Source: Paludibacter sp. (GTDB lineage Bacteria > Bacteroidota > Bacteroidia > Bacteroidales > Paludibacteraceae). From it: a stretch of 47,250 nt of DNA. Position numbers and translations under genes: made by a program. The stretch covers positions 1-47,250 of the forward strand of contig JAQUYE010000013.1 in NCBI GenBank assembly GCA_028691965.1. The letters are read 5' to 3'. Shown here in pieces: positions 1 to 9,870 of the stretch. Position 1 is the first letter of the stretch, and each line of letters starts with the position of its first letter. Below the pieces are notes generated by a model. That model saw nothing but the letters and a program-made list of their open reading frames with translations, was not told where the DNA came from and searched no databases.

Positions 1-1749
1 TACGAAAAAAACACAGGTGGTCCTTTATTACTGAAACAGTATATTCGTCGCAATTGGGATGATATTTACGAGAGAGGTATTGTAAATCCGGCTCAACTAC
101 ACTCATTACTGACAGCAAATACGGTTCGAATTAACTGCATAACCCCCGACAAAGTAATCCATTCACGAAACGTGTCGGATCTTTACACTCCCAAGACGGC
201 TTACGAAGCGCTTACAGAGAAGATTCCTTTCGCTATCGGCAACTACAACCTTCACCTTTATCTGGTGGAAAACCTTCAGTTCGATAGTATAATCAACGAT
301 TTATCCCGGAAGGAAATGTTGAAGAACCTTTCGCTCACATCGGGAATGGTTCAGGCAGGGGAGCGAATAATTGACCGCGGCGAAATAGTTACCGAAGAAG
401 CATACCGGATTTTAAATTCGATGAAAATGGAGTACGACCAGAAAAAAGAAACTTCTTTTGAACGTTCGTACCTGGTTACCCTTGGTGAGATTGTGCTGAT
501 TACCGGATTGATTCTTTTATTTTTCCTTTATCTATACCTCTTCCGGCCACGTATTTTCAATAACCTGAATCATCTCGTATTTATTAACTTGCTGATTCTT
601 ATACTGGTGGCTATGGCATCGATAGTTATCCAGCATAGCTCAGTAACTTACTCAGTTATTCCTTTCGCATTATTACCGGTTATTATACGTGTATTTTTTG
701 ATTCCCGAACTGCCTTGTTTGCACATATAATAACAATGATGATTATTTCATTGATTGTCGACAATGCTTTTCAGTTTCTGATAATTCAGATTGCTATTGG
801 TATGACAGCTGTTTCGAGTCTTAGTGATATGACTCAGCGCTCACAGCTTGCACATACTGCCTTCTTTATATTTCTTACCTACGCGTTGGTTTTCTTGTCA
901 CTCGAACTGGTAAGAGAAGGTGATATTACTCGTATCCACTATTCTGCTTTAATTTATTTTGCCATCAGTAGTGGATTCCTGCTCATTGCTTACCTGCTGA
1001 TTTATATATTCGAAAAGATGTTCGGACTTATTTCAGCTGTAACCTTGCTCGAACTCACCAATATTAACAGCGATCTAATGATGCAGTTTGCTGAAAAAGC
1101 TCCGGGCACATTTCAACACACCCTCCAGGTATCCAATCTGGCCACTGAAGCTGCCAAAAAGATCGGGGCCAACAGTTTGCTGGTGCGTACCGGTGCATTA
1201 TATCATGATATCGGCAAGATGAAACATCCGGAGTTCTTTATTGAGAATCAACTGGGTGGACCTAACCCGCTTAGCACGATGGACTTCGAACAGGCTGCTA
1301 AGGTAATCATCGGGCATGTTCACGATGGGATGGAAATTGCAAAGAAAGAACATCTGCCCGATCAGATCATCCACTTTATACGTACTCATCATGGGTTGAG
1401 TAAAACACGTTACTTCTATAATGCGTTTATCAATGCCAATCCGGATAGTACGCCGAATGATGCTGTTTACACCTACCCGGGACCACTACCCGACACTAAA
1501 GAAACAGCTATCCTAATGATGGCTGATGCAGTGGAAGCTCGTGCACGCAGTCTGAAAGTATATACCGAAGACAGCATCAACGACTGTGTGGAAAGCATGA
1601 TCAATAGCCAGATAGCTGATGGGCAATTTAAAGAAGCACCTATCAGCTTCAGGGATGTAGAAACGGTGAAGGCTATTTTTAAGGAAAAGATAATGAACAT
1701 GTATCATACCCGTATCGCCTATCCGGAAGTCAACAAAAAAGTGTTGTAA
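1..1749 (+). CDS. 7TM-HD family phosphohydrolase, PgpH-like (5' partial)
   Basis: The reading frame is open from base 1, so the gene enters from the left edge and the GTG at 172 is not a real start. The visible 582 codons hold several hydrophobic helices (roughly residues 160-335), then a cytoplasmic HD domain with the metal-binding signature: His near 370 (FQHTLQ), HD in YHDIGK near 402, GHVHDG near 438 and a His pair (RTHHG) near 462. Family knowledge: 7TM-HD proteins of the PgpH group hydrolyse cyclic di-AMP. Substrate specificity is inferred, not visible. Full-length relatives are about 680-700 aa, so roughly 100 N-terminal residues lie outside the window. The next gene follows after 48 bp. 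Confidence 0.85.
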   Translation, partial: YEKNTGGPLLLKQYIRRNWDDIYERGIVNPAQLHSLLTANTVRINCITPDKVIHSRNVSDLYTPKTAYEALTEKIPFAIGNYNLHLYLVENLQFDSIINDLSRKEMLKNLSLTSGMVQAGERIIDRGEIVTEEAYRILNSMKMEYDQKKETSFERSYLVTLGEIVLITGLILLFFLYLYLFRPRIFNNLNHLVFINLLILILVAMASIVIQHSSVTYSVIPFALLPVIIRVFFDSRTALFAHIITMMIISLIVDNAFQFLIIQIAIGMTAVSSLSDMTQRSQLAHTAFFIFLTYALVFLSLELVREGDITRIHYSALIYFAISSGFLLIAYLLIYIFEKMFGLISAVTLLELTNINSDLMMQFAEKAPGTFQHTLQVSNLATEAAKKIGANSLLVRTGALYHDIGKMKHPEFFIENQLGGPNPLSTMDFEQAAKVIIGHVHDGMEIAKKEHLPDQIIHFIRTHHGLSKTRYFYNAFINANPDSTPNDAVYTYPGPLPDTKETAILMMADAVEARARSLKVYTEDSINDCVESMINSQIADGQFKEAPISFRDVETVKAIFKEKIMNMYHTRIAYPEVNKKVL

Positions 1750-1797
1750 GCTACCTGGATAGCAAATTGAGTAGTGTGCACCTGAATCAGTTGCCGT

Positions 1798-3213
1798 ATG
1801 TTAACCTTTATAATTTCTATTGCCGTATTGATACTTGGCTATCTGGTGTATGGCCGGATAGCTGAGAAAGTGTTCGGGATGGATAATAACCATCGTACAC
1901 CAGCTATTGCCAATCCCGATGGAGTTGACTTTGTTCCGCTTCCCTGGTGGAAAGTATTTCTGATTCAGTTTTTAAACATAGCCGGACTTGGTCCTATTTT
2001 CGGAGCTGTAATGGGGATTATGTTCGGACAAGCAGCTTTTTTGTGGATCGTACTGGGGACTATCTTTGCCGGCGGAGTTCACGATTATATGTCAGGAATG
2101 ATGTCGGTGAGAATGAATGGTGCCAGTCAGCCTGAGCTGGTGGGAAGCCAGTTGGGATTGGGAGTAAAGCAGTTTATGCGTTTTTTTTCGCTGTTCCTGA
2201 TGGTGCTGGTGGGTGCTGTATTTGTTTCAGGACCTGCCGATCTGCTGGCCGGGCTTACCCCCGAAGCCATGACATCCACCTGGTGGGCTGTTATTGTTTT
2301 TGCTTACTATATTTTGGCAACCTTACTCCCTATTGATAAAATAATCGGCAAAATATATCCGGTTTTTGGATTCGCATTGCTTTTTATGGCCGTTGGTATT
2401 ATGGTAGCCATTTTTGTAAACAATGCTCCCATACCAGAGATTACGGAAGGAATCGGTACTATGCATCAGAAAAACCTGCCGGTTTTCCCAATTATGTTTG
2501 TATCCATTGCCTGCGGAGCCATATCCGGTTTTCATGCTACTCAATCTCCCCTGATGGCCCGGTGTATTCAAAACGAACGCTATGGCCGGCGGATATTCTA
2601 TGGAAGCATGGTGGCCGAAGGCATTGTAGCCCTGATCTGGGCTGCTGCTGCCTCCAGCTTTTTTGGTTCAATAGAAGGACTTCAGCAATTTGTGGCCGAA
2701 CTGGCACCCAACGTTAACAAACCAGCCGTAGTAGTCGATACCATTTCGCGAAACTGGTTGGGTCAGTTGGGAGGTATGCTTGCATTGCTCGGAGTTATCG
2801 CAGCTCCCCTTACCTCGGGCGACACAGCACTTCGTTCGGCACGACTGATTGTTGCCGATTTCATGAAACTGGAGCAGAAACCAATGAAAAACAGATTATT
2901 AATTTCTATTCCATTATTTCTGATTACATTTCTCCTTCTTCAATTGGATTTTGACATTTTATGGAGGTATTTCGCCTGGTTTAATCAAACCCTGGCTGTA
3001 TTTACTCTTTGGGCCATCACTGTATATCTTTACAAACAAAAGCGGTTCTACTTTTTCAGTCTGGTTCCGGCTATATGGATGACGGCAGTAACTTCAACCT
3101 ATATACTTATTGCCCCCGAAGGATTACAGTTGTCAAGTAGAATTGCCTATCCTGGCGGAGTTTTTATCACCCTGGCAGCTACAGGATTTTTTTTATTGAA
3201 AAAAAGTCAATGA
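1798..3213 (+). CDS. cstA: CstA-family carbon starvation / pyruvate-peptide carrier
   Basis: A 471-aa polytopic inner-membrane protein with about 12 hydrophobic segments. It carries CstA-family features: the N-terminal VYGRIAEKVFG region, the GPIFGAVMG stretch near residue 65, GGVHDYMSGMMSVR near 90, and ATQSPLMARC near 250. Family members take up pyruvate or peptides during carbon limitation; which substrate is used here cannot be told. It is shorter than E. coli CstA (about 700 aa) but matches the compact form seen in many anaerobes. It follows the HD phosphohydrolase by 48 bp in the same direction, and I see no TAnnTTTG promoter in the gap, so cotranscription is plausible. Confidence 0.85.
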   Translation: MLTFIISIAVLILGYLVYGRIAEKVFGMDNNHRTPAIANPDGVDFVPLPWWKVFLIQFLNIAGLGPIFGAVMGIMFGQAAFLWIVLGTIFAGGVHDYMSGMMSVRMNGASQPELVGSQLGLGVKQFMRFFSLFLMVLVGAVFVSGPADLLAGLTPEAMTSTWWAVIVFAYYILATLLPIDKIIGKIYPVFGFALLFMAVGIMVAIFVNNAPIPEITEGIGTMHQKNLPVFPIMFVSIACGAISGFHATQSPLMARCIQNERYGRRIFYGSMVAEGIVALIWAAAASSFFGSIEGLQQFVAELAPNVNKPAVVVDTISRNWLGQLGGMLALLGVIAAPLTSGDTALRSARLIVADFMKLEQKPMKNRLLISIPLFLITFLLLQLDFDILWRYFAWFNQTLAVFTLWAITVYLYKQKRFYFFSLVPAIWMTAVTSTYILIAPEGLQLSSRIAYPGGVFITLAATGFFLLKKSQ

Positions 3214-3364
3214 GAAACTCCAACTAGATAAATGATTTCAAATATTCGTAGATATTATTGATTACCAACTTGCTCAAATGAATCCTTACAATAGATTTCG
3301 ATTGTCAGAATGTTAATTAAACCTAATATTTATTGACATCTAATGCTCAGAACTACTAATCGAT

Positions 3365-3387
3365 TATTTTTGTAAGCGAATACTTAC
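3365..3387 (+). promoter_or_regulatory. tetR promoter -7 box with overlapping TetR operator A
   Basis: The Bacteroidetes -7 box TATTTTTG lies at 3365-3372. No exact TTG lies at the usual distance; ATG at 3343-3345 is one mismatch away, 19 nt upstream. The box runs directly into the inverted repeat GTAAG-CGAATA-CTTAC (3372-3387), placed to block transcription start. The same motif recurs at 4017-4034 before the transporter gene with symmetrical base changes, which supports a shared operator for the TetR protein encoded at 3399. Autoregulation is inferred. Confidence 0.7.
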
Positions 3388-3398
3388 TTACATGATAA

Positions 3399-3977
3399 AT
3401 GGAACTTAAAACACGTCAAATAGAGATTGTAGAGGCTGCTGGTCGCTTATTAACACAAAAAGGCATAAACGGGCTTACTATTAAAAACCTGGCGAAGGAA
3501 ATGCATTTTTCCGAAAGTGCCATTTACCGGCATTTCGAAAGTAAAGAGGAAATTATTATTGCCTTACTCCGTTACCTGGCCGATACAATAGATCATCGAT
3601 TGCGCTCTATGTCTCTCAGCGGAAAGACGGATGTTGATTTGAAAAATCTGTTCGATGAGCAGTTTCTGTTTTTTAGTGAACATCATCATTTTGTAGTTGC
3701 TGTTTTTTCGGATGGTTTAATGGAGGAAAGTGTGTCAATCAACAAAGCAATTGAATCCCTGATAGGTATTATGACCCGGCAGTTGACAGCTATAGTATCC
3801 GAAGGACAAAAAACAGGACAAATTCGTGACGATATGGCTACCGAACATCTTATTCAAATTATATTAGGAACCTATAAATTACAAATGTTTAAATGGCGTC
3901 TGGCTGTTTTCACTTTCAATTTACCAGCCGAAGGTTCGCAACTTATCGACACCATTTTACGATTAATAAAAAAATAA
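3399..3977 (+). CDS. TetR/AcrR-family transcriptional regulator
   Basis: A 192-aa protein. Residues 5-50 form a typical TetR DNA-binding domain: the recognition region reads LTIKNLAKEMHFSESAIYRHFESKEEI, with the family signature Y-R-H-F-x-S-K-E. The remaining residues form the helical ligand/dimer domain, which is variable and gives no ligand clue. The ATG at 3399 is preceded by an operator-like palindrome and a -7 box at 3365. The export genes starting at 4026 follow after 48 bp and carry a matching palindrome, so the protein probably represses both itself and the exporter. The inducing ligand is unknown. Confidence 0.9.
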   Translation: MELKTRQIEIVEAAGRLLTQKGINGLTIKNLAKEMHFSESAIYRHFESKEEIIIALLRYLADTIDHRLRSMSLSGKTDVDLKNLFDEQFLFFSEHHHFVVAVFSDGLMEESVSINKAIESLIGIMTRQLTAIVSEGQKTGQIRDDMATEHLIQIILGTYKLQMFKWRLAVFTFNLPAEGSQLIDTILRLIKK

Positions 3978-4014
3978 AAGACAACGAGAATAACGATCTA
4001 TTTTTTTAATCACA

Positions 4015-4036
4015 AAAGTGAGTGAATGCTCACTTT
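4015..4036 (+). promoter_or_regulatory. TetR operator B overlapping the start of the RND exporter gene
   Basis: A perfect inverted repeat with 8-bp arms, AAAGTGAG-N6-CTCACTTT. Its core GTGAG-TGAATG-CTCAC matches operator A (GTAAG-CGAATA-CTTAC); the third base pair differs in both arms in a way that keeps the symmetry. It overlaps the ATG at 4026. A weak -7-like run TATTTTTT lies at 3999-4006. The placement suggests roadblock or initiation repression of the exporter. Confidence 0.7.
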
Positions 4037-6377
4037 CATCATCAAATTACTAATGAAACTAACAGTCAAAAAACTAACCACGTATTCATGGATTACCTTA
4101 CTTATTCTGGTAGCCGGGAGTATTTATTTTGTTCGGGAAATGAAGAACAATGCCTATATGGAAACCGATTTGGACGAGTATATGCCGGCCCAACATCCTG
4201 CTTTTGTTTTTAGTGAACAGGCAGAGGAATGGTTTTCAATCAAAGATGGTATTCTTATCGCTATTGAAAACAAATCGGGAGTTTTTAACCCCGAAACACT
4301 GGAAAAAATAAAGGATATTTCTTCTAAACTGCAAGAAATGAGTCAGTTTGAAGAAAACGACATCATGTCGCTGTATACCGCGGACAATATTCTGGGAACA
4401 GAAGATGGAATGGATGTGCAGCCATTTTACGAAGAGGTTCCTGTGCAGCCGGGAGAGTTGGATAGTTTGCGGCGAAGTGTTGAATCGAACGACATGGTTC
4501 ATGGGCGACTTGTTTCGGAAGACGGAACAGTGGCGTTAATTGCTGCCAGTATGAAAGATGATGTGTTTGATGAAGCTTTTCATGCCGAAATATTGAAATT
4601 TGCTAAGTCGTACAACGGCGATGGTGATCAGGTGTATGTTGCCGGTCGCCCAATCGTAGAAGGGACGATGGGAATGCTGGGCCCCGAGGATATGAAACGA
4701 ATGGTACCGTTGGTGGTGTTGGTGATAACGCTGGTACTCTTTATCTTATTACGCAGTTTCCGGGCCACCCTTTTCACCTTGCTCAGTGTGGTGGTAAGTA
4801 CCATCTGGGCATTTGGACTGATGGCAGCGACGGGAGTGCCGATTTACTCGGTGGCTACCATGATGCCGGTAATGTTGATTGCCATTGGAGTGGCTTACGG
4901 AATTTATTTCTACAATCATTTAAATCAATACCGGTTATCGCGCCCTCAGGCTACCGATTCCGAAGCCGTGGTACATGCTGTTAAGTTGCTTTGGAAACCA
5001 CTTTCGATGGCTGCATTTACCACTATCATCGGGTTTATATCGCTGGTCACCTCGCAGGTATATCCTATAAAGTATTTTGGTTTATTTACTGCTTTTGGAA
5101 TTTTGGTTGCCTGGATGCTTGCATTGGTGTTTTTGCCTTCGTCGATTCTGATTTTTGGTAGCCGGAAACGTAAAATACGGGTGCACGATGATAAACCGAC
5201 CTATACTCTTCTCAATAAAATAACCGATAAATTGCTGATTACTAAAAAGATTAGCTTTACAGTATTGGTTGTGGTGATTGCATTATCCTTGTGGGGCCTG
5301 CAAAAAGTATGGATCAATTCGAGCTTTCTGGATAAGTTTGAACCGGATAGTGAAATAGTGAAAACCGATCAGTTTGTAAATTCAAAATTCGGAGGCACCT
5401 CTACCTTAAACGTGATTATAGAGTCGGACGAAGCAGATGCATTTAAACAACCCGAGAATCTGCGACTGGTGGACGAAATGCAGGAAGCTACCGAGGAACT
5501 GGCTAAGGTTGGGAATTCATTTTCGCTCACCGACTATATCAAACGGATGAATAAGGTGATGAATTCGGATGAGGAGGCTTTTTATACCATCCCCGAAAGT
5601 TCGGATATGGTAGCTCAATACCTCTTGCTTTACGAAATGTCGGGCGATCCGGAAAACCTGGTGAAGGTGGTGAATTATGATTACAACAAATTAAATATCA
5701 CTTTCCAGTTGAAAGGCGACGATTCAAAAACCATTAACGAAGCCATTGCCGTCATCGAATCATATACCGACCGGTTCAACGAGCTGGGCCTGACTATGAA
5801 GTATGCCGGATCGGGATATAAATCGCTGGTGTTTTCCGATTTGATTCTTGAGGGACAGTTGTGGAGTATCGCCTTATCACTTGGCATGGTATTCTTACTA
5901 CTTGCTTTGATGTTCAAGAGTTTAAAAGCGGGCATCATCGGAAGTATTCCAATTGTAATTACAGCCCTGATTAGTTTCGGAGTGATGGGTCTGGCCGATA
6001 TTGCATTAAGTACCACCACAGCTTTACTTACCAGTATTGCCATCGGGATTGGGGTCGATTACGCCATTCACTTTTTGCAAACCTATCAGGTTTATTTCAA
6101 AAAGACCAATTCGCGTCACGAGGCCATTCATGCTACCATGCACCACACCGGTACTGCCATCCTGAGTAATGCGGTGGTTGTAATTGCTGGTTTCCTGGTG
6201 ATGTTGTTTTCGGTATTTCCGCCCAACAGGATGCTGGGTCTACTCGTGTCGATGAATATGTTTACCAGTTTGGTAGGTACTCTTTCGATTATGATGATTC
6301 TGGTGTATGTTTCACAATTATTTAAAAACAAAAAAAGCAATAACAATTCAATTTCAACAAACAATGAAAACAATTAA
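4026..6377 (+). CDS. RND/MMPL-family exporter
   Basis: A 783-aa inner-membrane protein with the duplicated RND layout: one N-terminal helix (about residues 18-36), a large periplasmic loop, helices 2-6 (about 220-375), a second periplasmic loop, and helices 8-12 (about 620-770). The charged helix-4 motifs occur twice, as IGVAYGIYFYNHL near 287 and IGIGVDYAIHFLQ near 673. That is the MMPL/SSD-type layout used for lipids and hydrophobic compounds, without the adaptor protein of tripartite pumps. Start 4026 lies inside the operator; an in-frame ATG at 4053 (MKLTVKK) is an equally good start. The 3' end overlaps the LolA-like gene by 14 bp, showing one operon. Confidence 0.85.
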   Translation: MLTFIIKLLMKLTVKKLTTYSWITLLILVAGSIYFVREMKNNAYMETDLDEYMPAQHPAFVFSEQAEEWFSIKDGILIAIENKSGVFNPETLEKIKDISSKLQEMSQFEENDIMSLYTADNILGTEDGMDVQPFYEEVPVQPGELDSLRRSVESNDMVHGRLVSEDGTVALIAASMKDDVFDEAFHAEILKFAKSYNGDGDQVYVAGRPIVEGTMGMLGPEDMKRMVPLVVLVITLVLFILLRSFRATLFTLLSVVVSTIWAFGLMAATGVPIYSVATMMPVMLIAIGVAYGIYFYNHLNQYRLSRPQATDSEAVVHAVKLLWKPLSMAAFTTIIGFISLVTSQVYPIKYFGLFTAFGILVAWMLALVFLPSSILIFGSRKRKIRVHDDKPTYTLLNKITDKLLITKKISFTVLVVVIALSLWGLQKVWINSSFLDKFEPDSEIVKTDQFVNSKFGGTSTLNVIIESDEADAFKQPENLRLVDEMQEATEELAKVGNSFSLTDYIKRMNKVMNSDEEAFYTIPESSDMVAQYLLLYEMSGDPENLVKVVNYDYNKLNITFQLKGDDSKTINEAIAVIESYTDRFNELGLTMKYAGSGYKSLVFSDLILEGQLWSIALSLGMVFLLLALMFKSLKAGIIGSIPIVITALISFGVMGLADIALSTTTALLTSIAIGIGVDYAIHFLQTYQVYFKKTNSRHEAIHATMHHTGTAILSNAVVVIAGFLVMLFSVFPPNRMLGLLVSMNMFTSLVGTLSIMMILVYVSQLFKNKKSNNNSISTNNENN

Positions 6378-7140
6378 ATTTTTAGGACTGACAGTATTAC
6401 TGTCGATGATGAGCACCGGGGTGATATTGGCTCAGAAAACGGGCTTACAGGTTATGCAAACGGTTTACAATTTACCTTCGGGTGAAGATACACAGGCTGA
6501 GCTTTCGATGGTACTCACCAACAAACAAGGTGAAAAAAGGGTTCGCCAGTTAAAGCAGTATATTTCCGAAACGGGCGGAGTTGAAAAAAAAATCATGTAT
6601 TTTGTATCGCCGGCCGATGTAAAAGGCACTTCGTTTATGAACTGGAGTTATAGTACAGGCAAGGAAGATGATCAGTGGATATACCTCCCTGCATTGAAAC
6701 GCACGAAACGAATTTCGAGTGGCAGTAAAGGTGATTATTTTATGGGATCCGATTTTACTTACGACGATTTGGGCGATCGTCATCCCGATCAGGATACTCA
6801 TAAATTGGTACGTGAAGAAACAGTAGCCGGGAAGGCCTGTTATGTGGTTGAAAGTAAACCCAAAACATCGGGACATATGTATTCTAAAACCATTACCTGG
6901 GTTATGAAAGACAACTTCATAGGGCTGAAACGCGAATTTTACGATCCAAACGGGAAGTTGCTGAAAACGCTTTTGGTGAAGAATTATCAAAAAATAAGCG
7001 GCATTTGGGTAATTCTGGAAACAGAGATGAAGAATGTGCAGAAAAATCATTCGACAACCATTACTTTACGCAATGTAAAGGTAAATCAGGGTGTTCCTGC
7101 TTCCAAATTTACTGAACGTAGTATGACCATGGGCAGCTAA
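6364..7140 (+). CDS. Outer-membrane lipoprotein-sorting protein (LolA-like)
   Basis: A 258-aa protein from the ATG at 6364, inside the end of the exporter gene. That start gives a clean signal peptide (MKTIKFLGL...GVILAQ, cleavage near residue 23), whereas upstream in-frame codons would bury it. The mature part has the features of the LolA-like 'outer membrane lipoprotein-sorting' family that accompanies MMPL exporters, including MNWSYSTGKEDDQWIYLPALKRTKRI and the SDFTYDDLGDR motif near residue 125. The likely role is a periplasmic beta-barrel-like carrier that moves a hydrophobic cargo from the MMPL pump to the outer membrane. The cargo is unknown. Sits 14 bp before the barrel gene. Confidence 0.8.
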   Translation: MKTIKFLGLTVLLSMMSTGVILAQKTGLQVMQTVYNLPSGEDTQAELSMVLTNKQGEKRVRQLKQYISETGGVEKKIMYFVSPADVKGTSFMNWSYSTGKEDDQWIYLPALKRTKRISSGSKGDYFMGSDFTYDDLGDRHPDQDTHKLVREETVAGKACYVVESKPKTSGHMYSKTITWVMKDNFIGLKREFYDPNGKLLKTLLVKNYQKISGIWVILETEMKNVQKNHSTTITLRNVKVNQGVPASKFTERSMTMGS

Positions 7141-7154
7141 AAAATTATTAATGT

Positions 7155-8393
7155 ATGAAACGATTACTAAGTTATCTTCTTTTAGGATTAGTGGTATCCG
7201 GCATGCTGTCGGCACAGAACAATCAGTTGGACATCTCGGGTTATGTGCGGAATTATACAGGGTTACTAACGAGCGATATGGATCAGTTTTCGATTGTTCA
7301 AAATACGCTGAATCTGAATTTGGAACTCAGGGGAGAAAAAACCGGATTAAAGGTAAATCCCTATCTGTATCAGTATTTTGATCAAGCACCCGAGCTTGGG
7401 TTACGGGAAATATACCTGGATTATTACACCGACAAACTCGATGTTCGTATTGGTAAACAGCAGATTATCTGGGGTAAAGCCGAAGGAGTTTTTATTACTG
7501 ATATTATCTCCCCCAAAGATTTAAGTGAATTTTTACTACGCGATTTTGAAGAAATCAGGTCGGGTGTGACGGCAGTAAAATTAAATTATCACACCGGAAT
7601 TCACACACTCGAAGGCGTGTGGGTGCCGGTATTTACCCCCACTATCATGCCTGCAAGTGGTTCCATCTGGGCACCCTCCTTAAACTTCCCGATTCCGCCG
7701 GTGTGGGATTATTCAACCGCCAACAAGGCGTTTTCGGTGAGCAATAGCGAGGCGTTTTTAAGGTATTCACTTATGGCATCGGCCTTTGATTTGGAGCTGG
7801 TAGGAGGTTCGTTTCTATACGACGATCCGGCCATGCACCTTACCCGACAAGTCGATCCGGTTACCAAACAGCTAAAAGGTTTAACCGTTCGTCCCGATTA
7901 TCACCGGGTGAATATGGCCGGAGGGAGTTTCAGTTTGCCACTGGGCGACCTGGTGGTTCGCGGCGAAGGTGCATATTACGATGGCAGGTATTTTCAGACA
8001 ACAGCACCGACCTCGCCCGACGCTACCCTCGAAAAGAATTACCTGCATTATATGGCCGGAGTGGATTATACTTTGGCAGGCATCAAACTAAGTGCACAGT
8101 TTATACAGGAACGTATACTCGACTATGAAACAGGAATTCAGAACGAAGTAGTAGAAACAACGATGACCTTTCTCGCTAAAAAGGATTTTTTCAGAGAAAA
8201 ACTATGGCTCGAATTATTTGCTTATGTAGGTTTGAACAACGAAGATGCGCTGATTCGCCCCAAGTTGAGCTATTCAATAGCCGATGGAATGGAACTTCAG
8301 GCCGGTGCAAATATCTTCACCGGAATTGCAGGACGGTTCGGACAATATGATTCCAACGACATGGTATTCATGAAATTAAAATATAGTTTTTAG
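7155..8393 (+). CDS. Predicted outer-membrane beta-barrel protein of the export operon
   Basis: A 412-aa protein with a signal peptide (MKRLLSYLLLGL...MLSAQ, about 20 residues). The mature part has repeated amphipathic strands rich in Tyr, Phe and Gly and ends in the aromatic KLKYSF typical of outer-membrane barrels. The order MMPL exporter, LolA-like protein, barrel resembles proteobacterial sets with a DUF1302-type barrel; I assign that resemblance from context and strand pattern, not from an alignment. It is probably the outer-membrane partner of the system. It ends the operon; an imperfect hairpin lies at 8420-8488 before the convergent metY. Confidence 0.7.
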   Translation: MKRLLSYLLLGLVVSGMLSAQNNQLDISGYVRNYTGLLTSDMDQFSIVQNTLNLNLELRGEKTGLKVNPYLYQYFDQAPELGLREIYLDYYTDKLDVRIGKQQIIWGKAEGVFITDIISPKDLSEFLLRDFEEIRSGVTAVKLNYHTGIHTLEGVWVPVFTPTIMPASGSIWAPSLNFPIPPVWDYSTANKAFSVSNSEAFLRYSLMASAFDLELVGGSFLYDDPAMHLTRQVDPVTKQLKGLTVRPDYHRVNMAGGSFSLPLGDLVVRGEGAYYDGRYFQTTAPTSPDATLEKNYLHYMAGVDYTLAGIKLSAQFIQERILDYETGIQNEVVETTMTFLAKKDFFREKLWLELFAYVGLNNEDALIRPKLSYSIADGMELQAGANIFTGIAGRFGQYDSNDMVFMKLKYSF

Positions 8394-8419
8394 GTAAAAA
8401 ACTATCGGTCAAGAAATAG

Positions 8420-8488
8420 TATCAGCACTCTTCAATTTTCAGTGTTTTAAATTCGGTTCAGAACATCAGAAAACGGAAAGTGCTGATA
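8420..8488. repeat. Long inverted repeat between convergent genes
   Basis: TATCAGCACT at 8420-8429 and its exact complement AGTGCTGATA at 8479-8488 enclose about 49 nt. The bases just inside can extend the stem only imperfectly. It lies between the 3' ends of the barrel gene and metY. It could act as a two-way transcription stop, but it lacks a clear T-run directly after the stem. Confidence 0.5.
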
Positions 8489-8555
8489 ATTTTATATTTA
8501 ATTGAATTGAATATCGTCTTTTCAACAGTACCCATTCTTCATTTTTCAATCCACG

Positions 8556-9854
<1,299 letters not shown>

Positions 9855-9870
9855 TTATATAATGTAGTTA

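Noticed and set aside
172-1749. GTG at 172 as start of the HD phosphohydrolase
   Set aside because: The frame is open back to base 1 and protein-like (YEKNTGGPLLLKQYIRRN), so the gene is cut by the window edge.
6550-7050. 166-codon minus-strand frame opposite the LolA-like gene
   Set aside because: Shadow of a real gene; composition (Phe/Ile/Thr-rich, no domain) and lack of promoter argue against coding.
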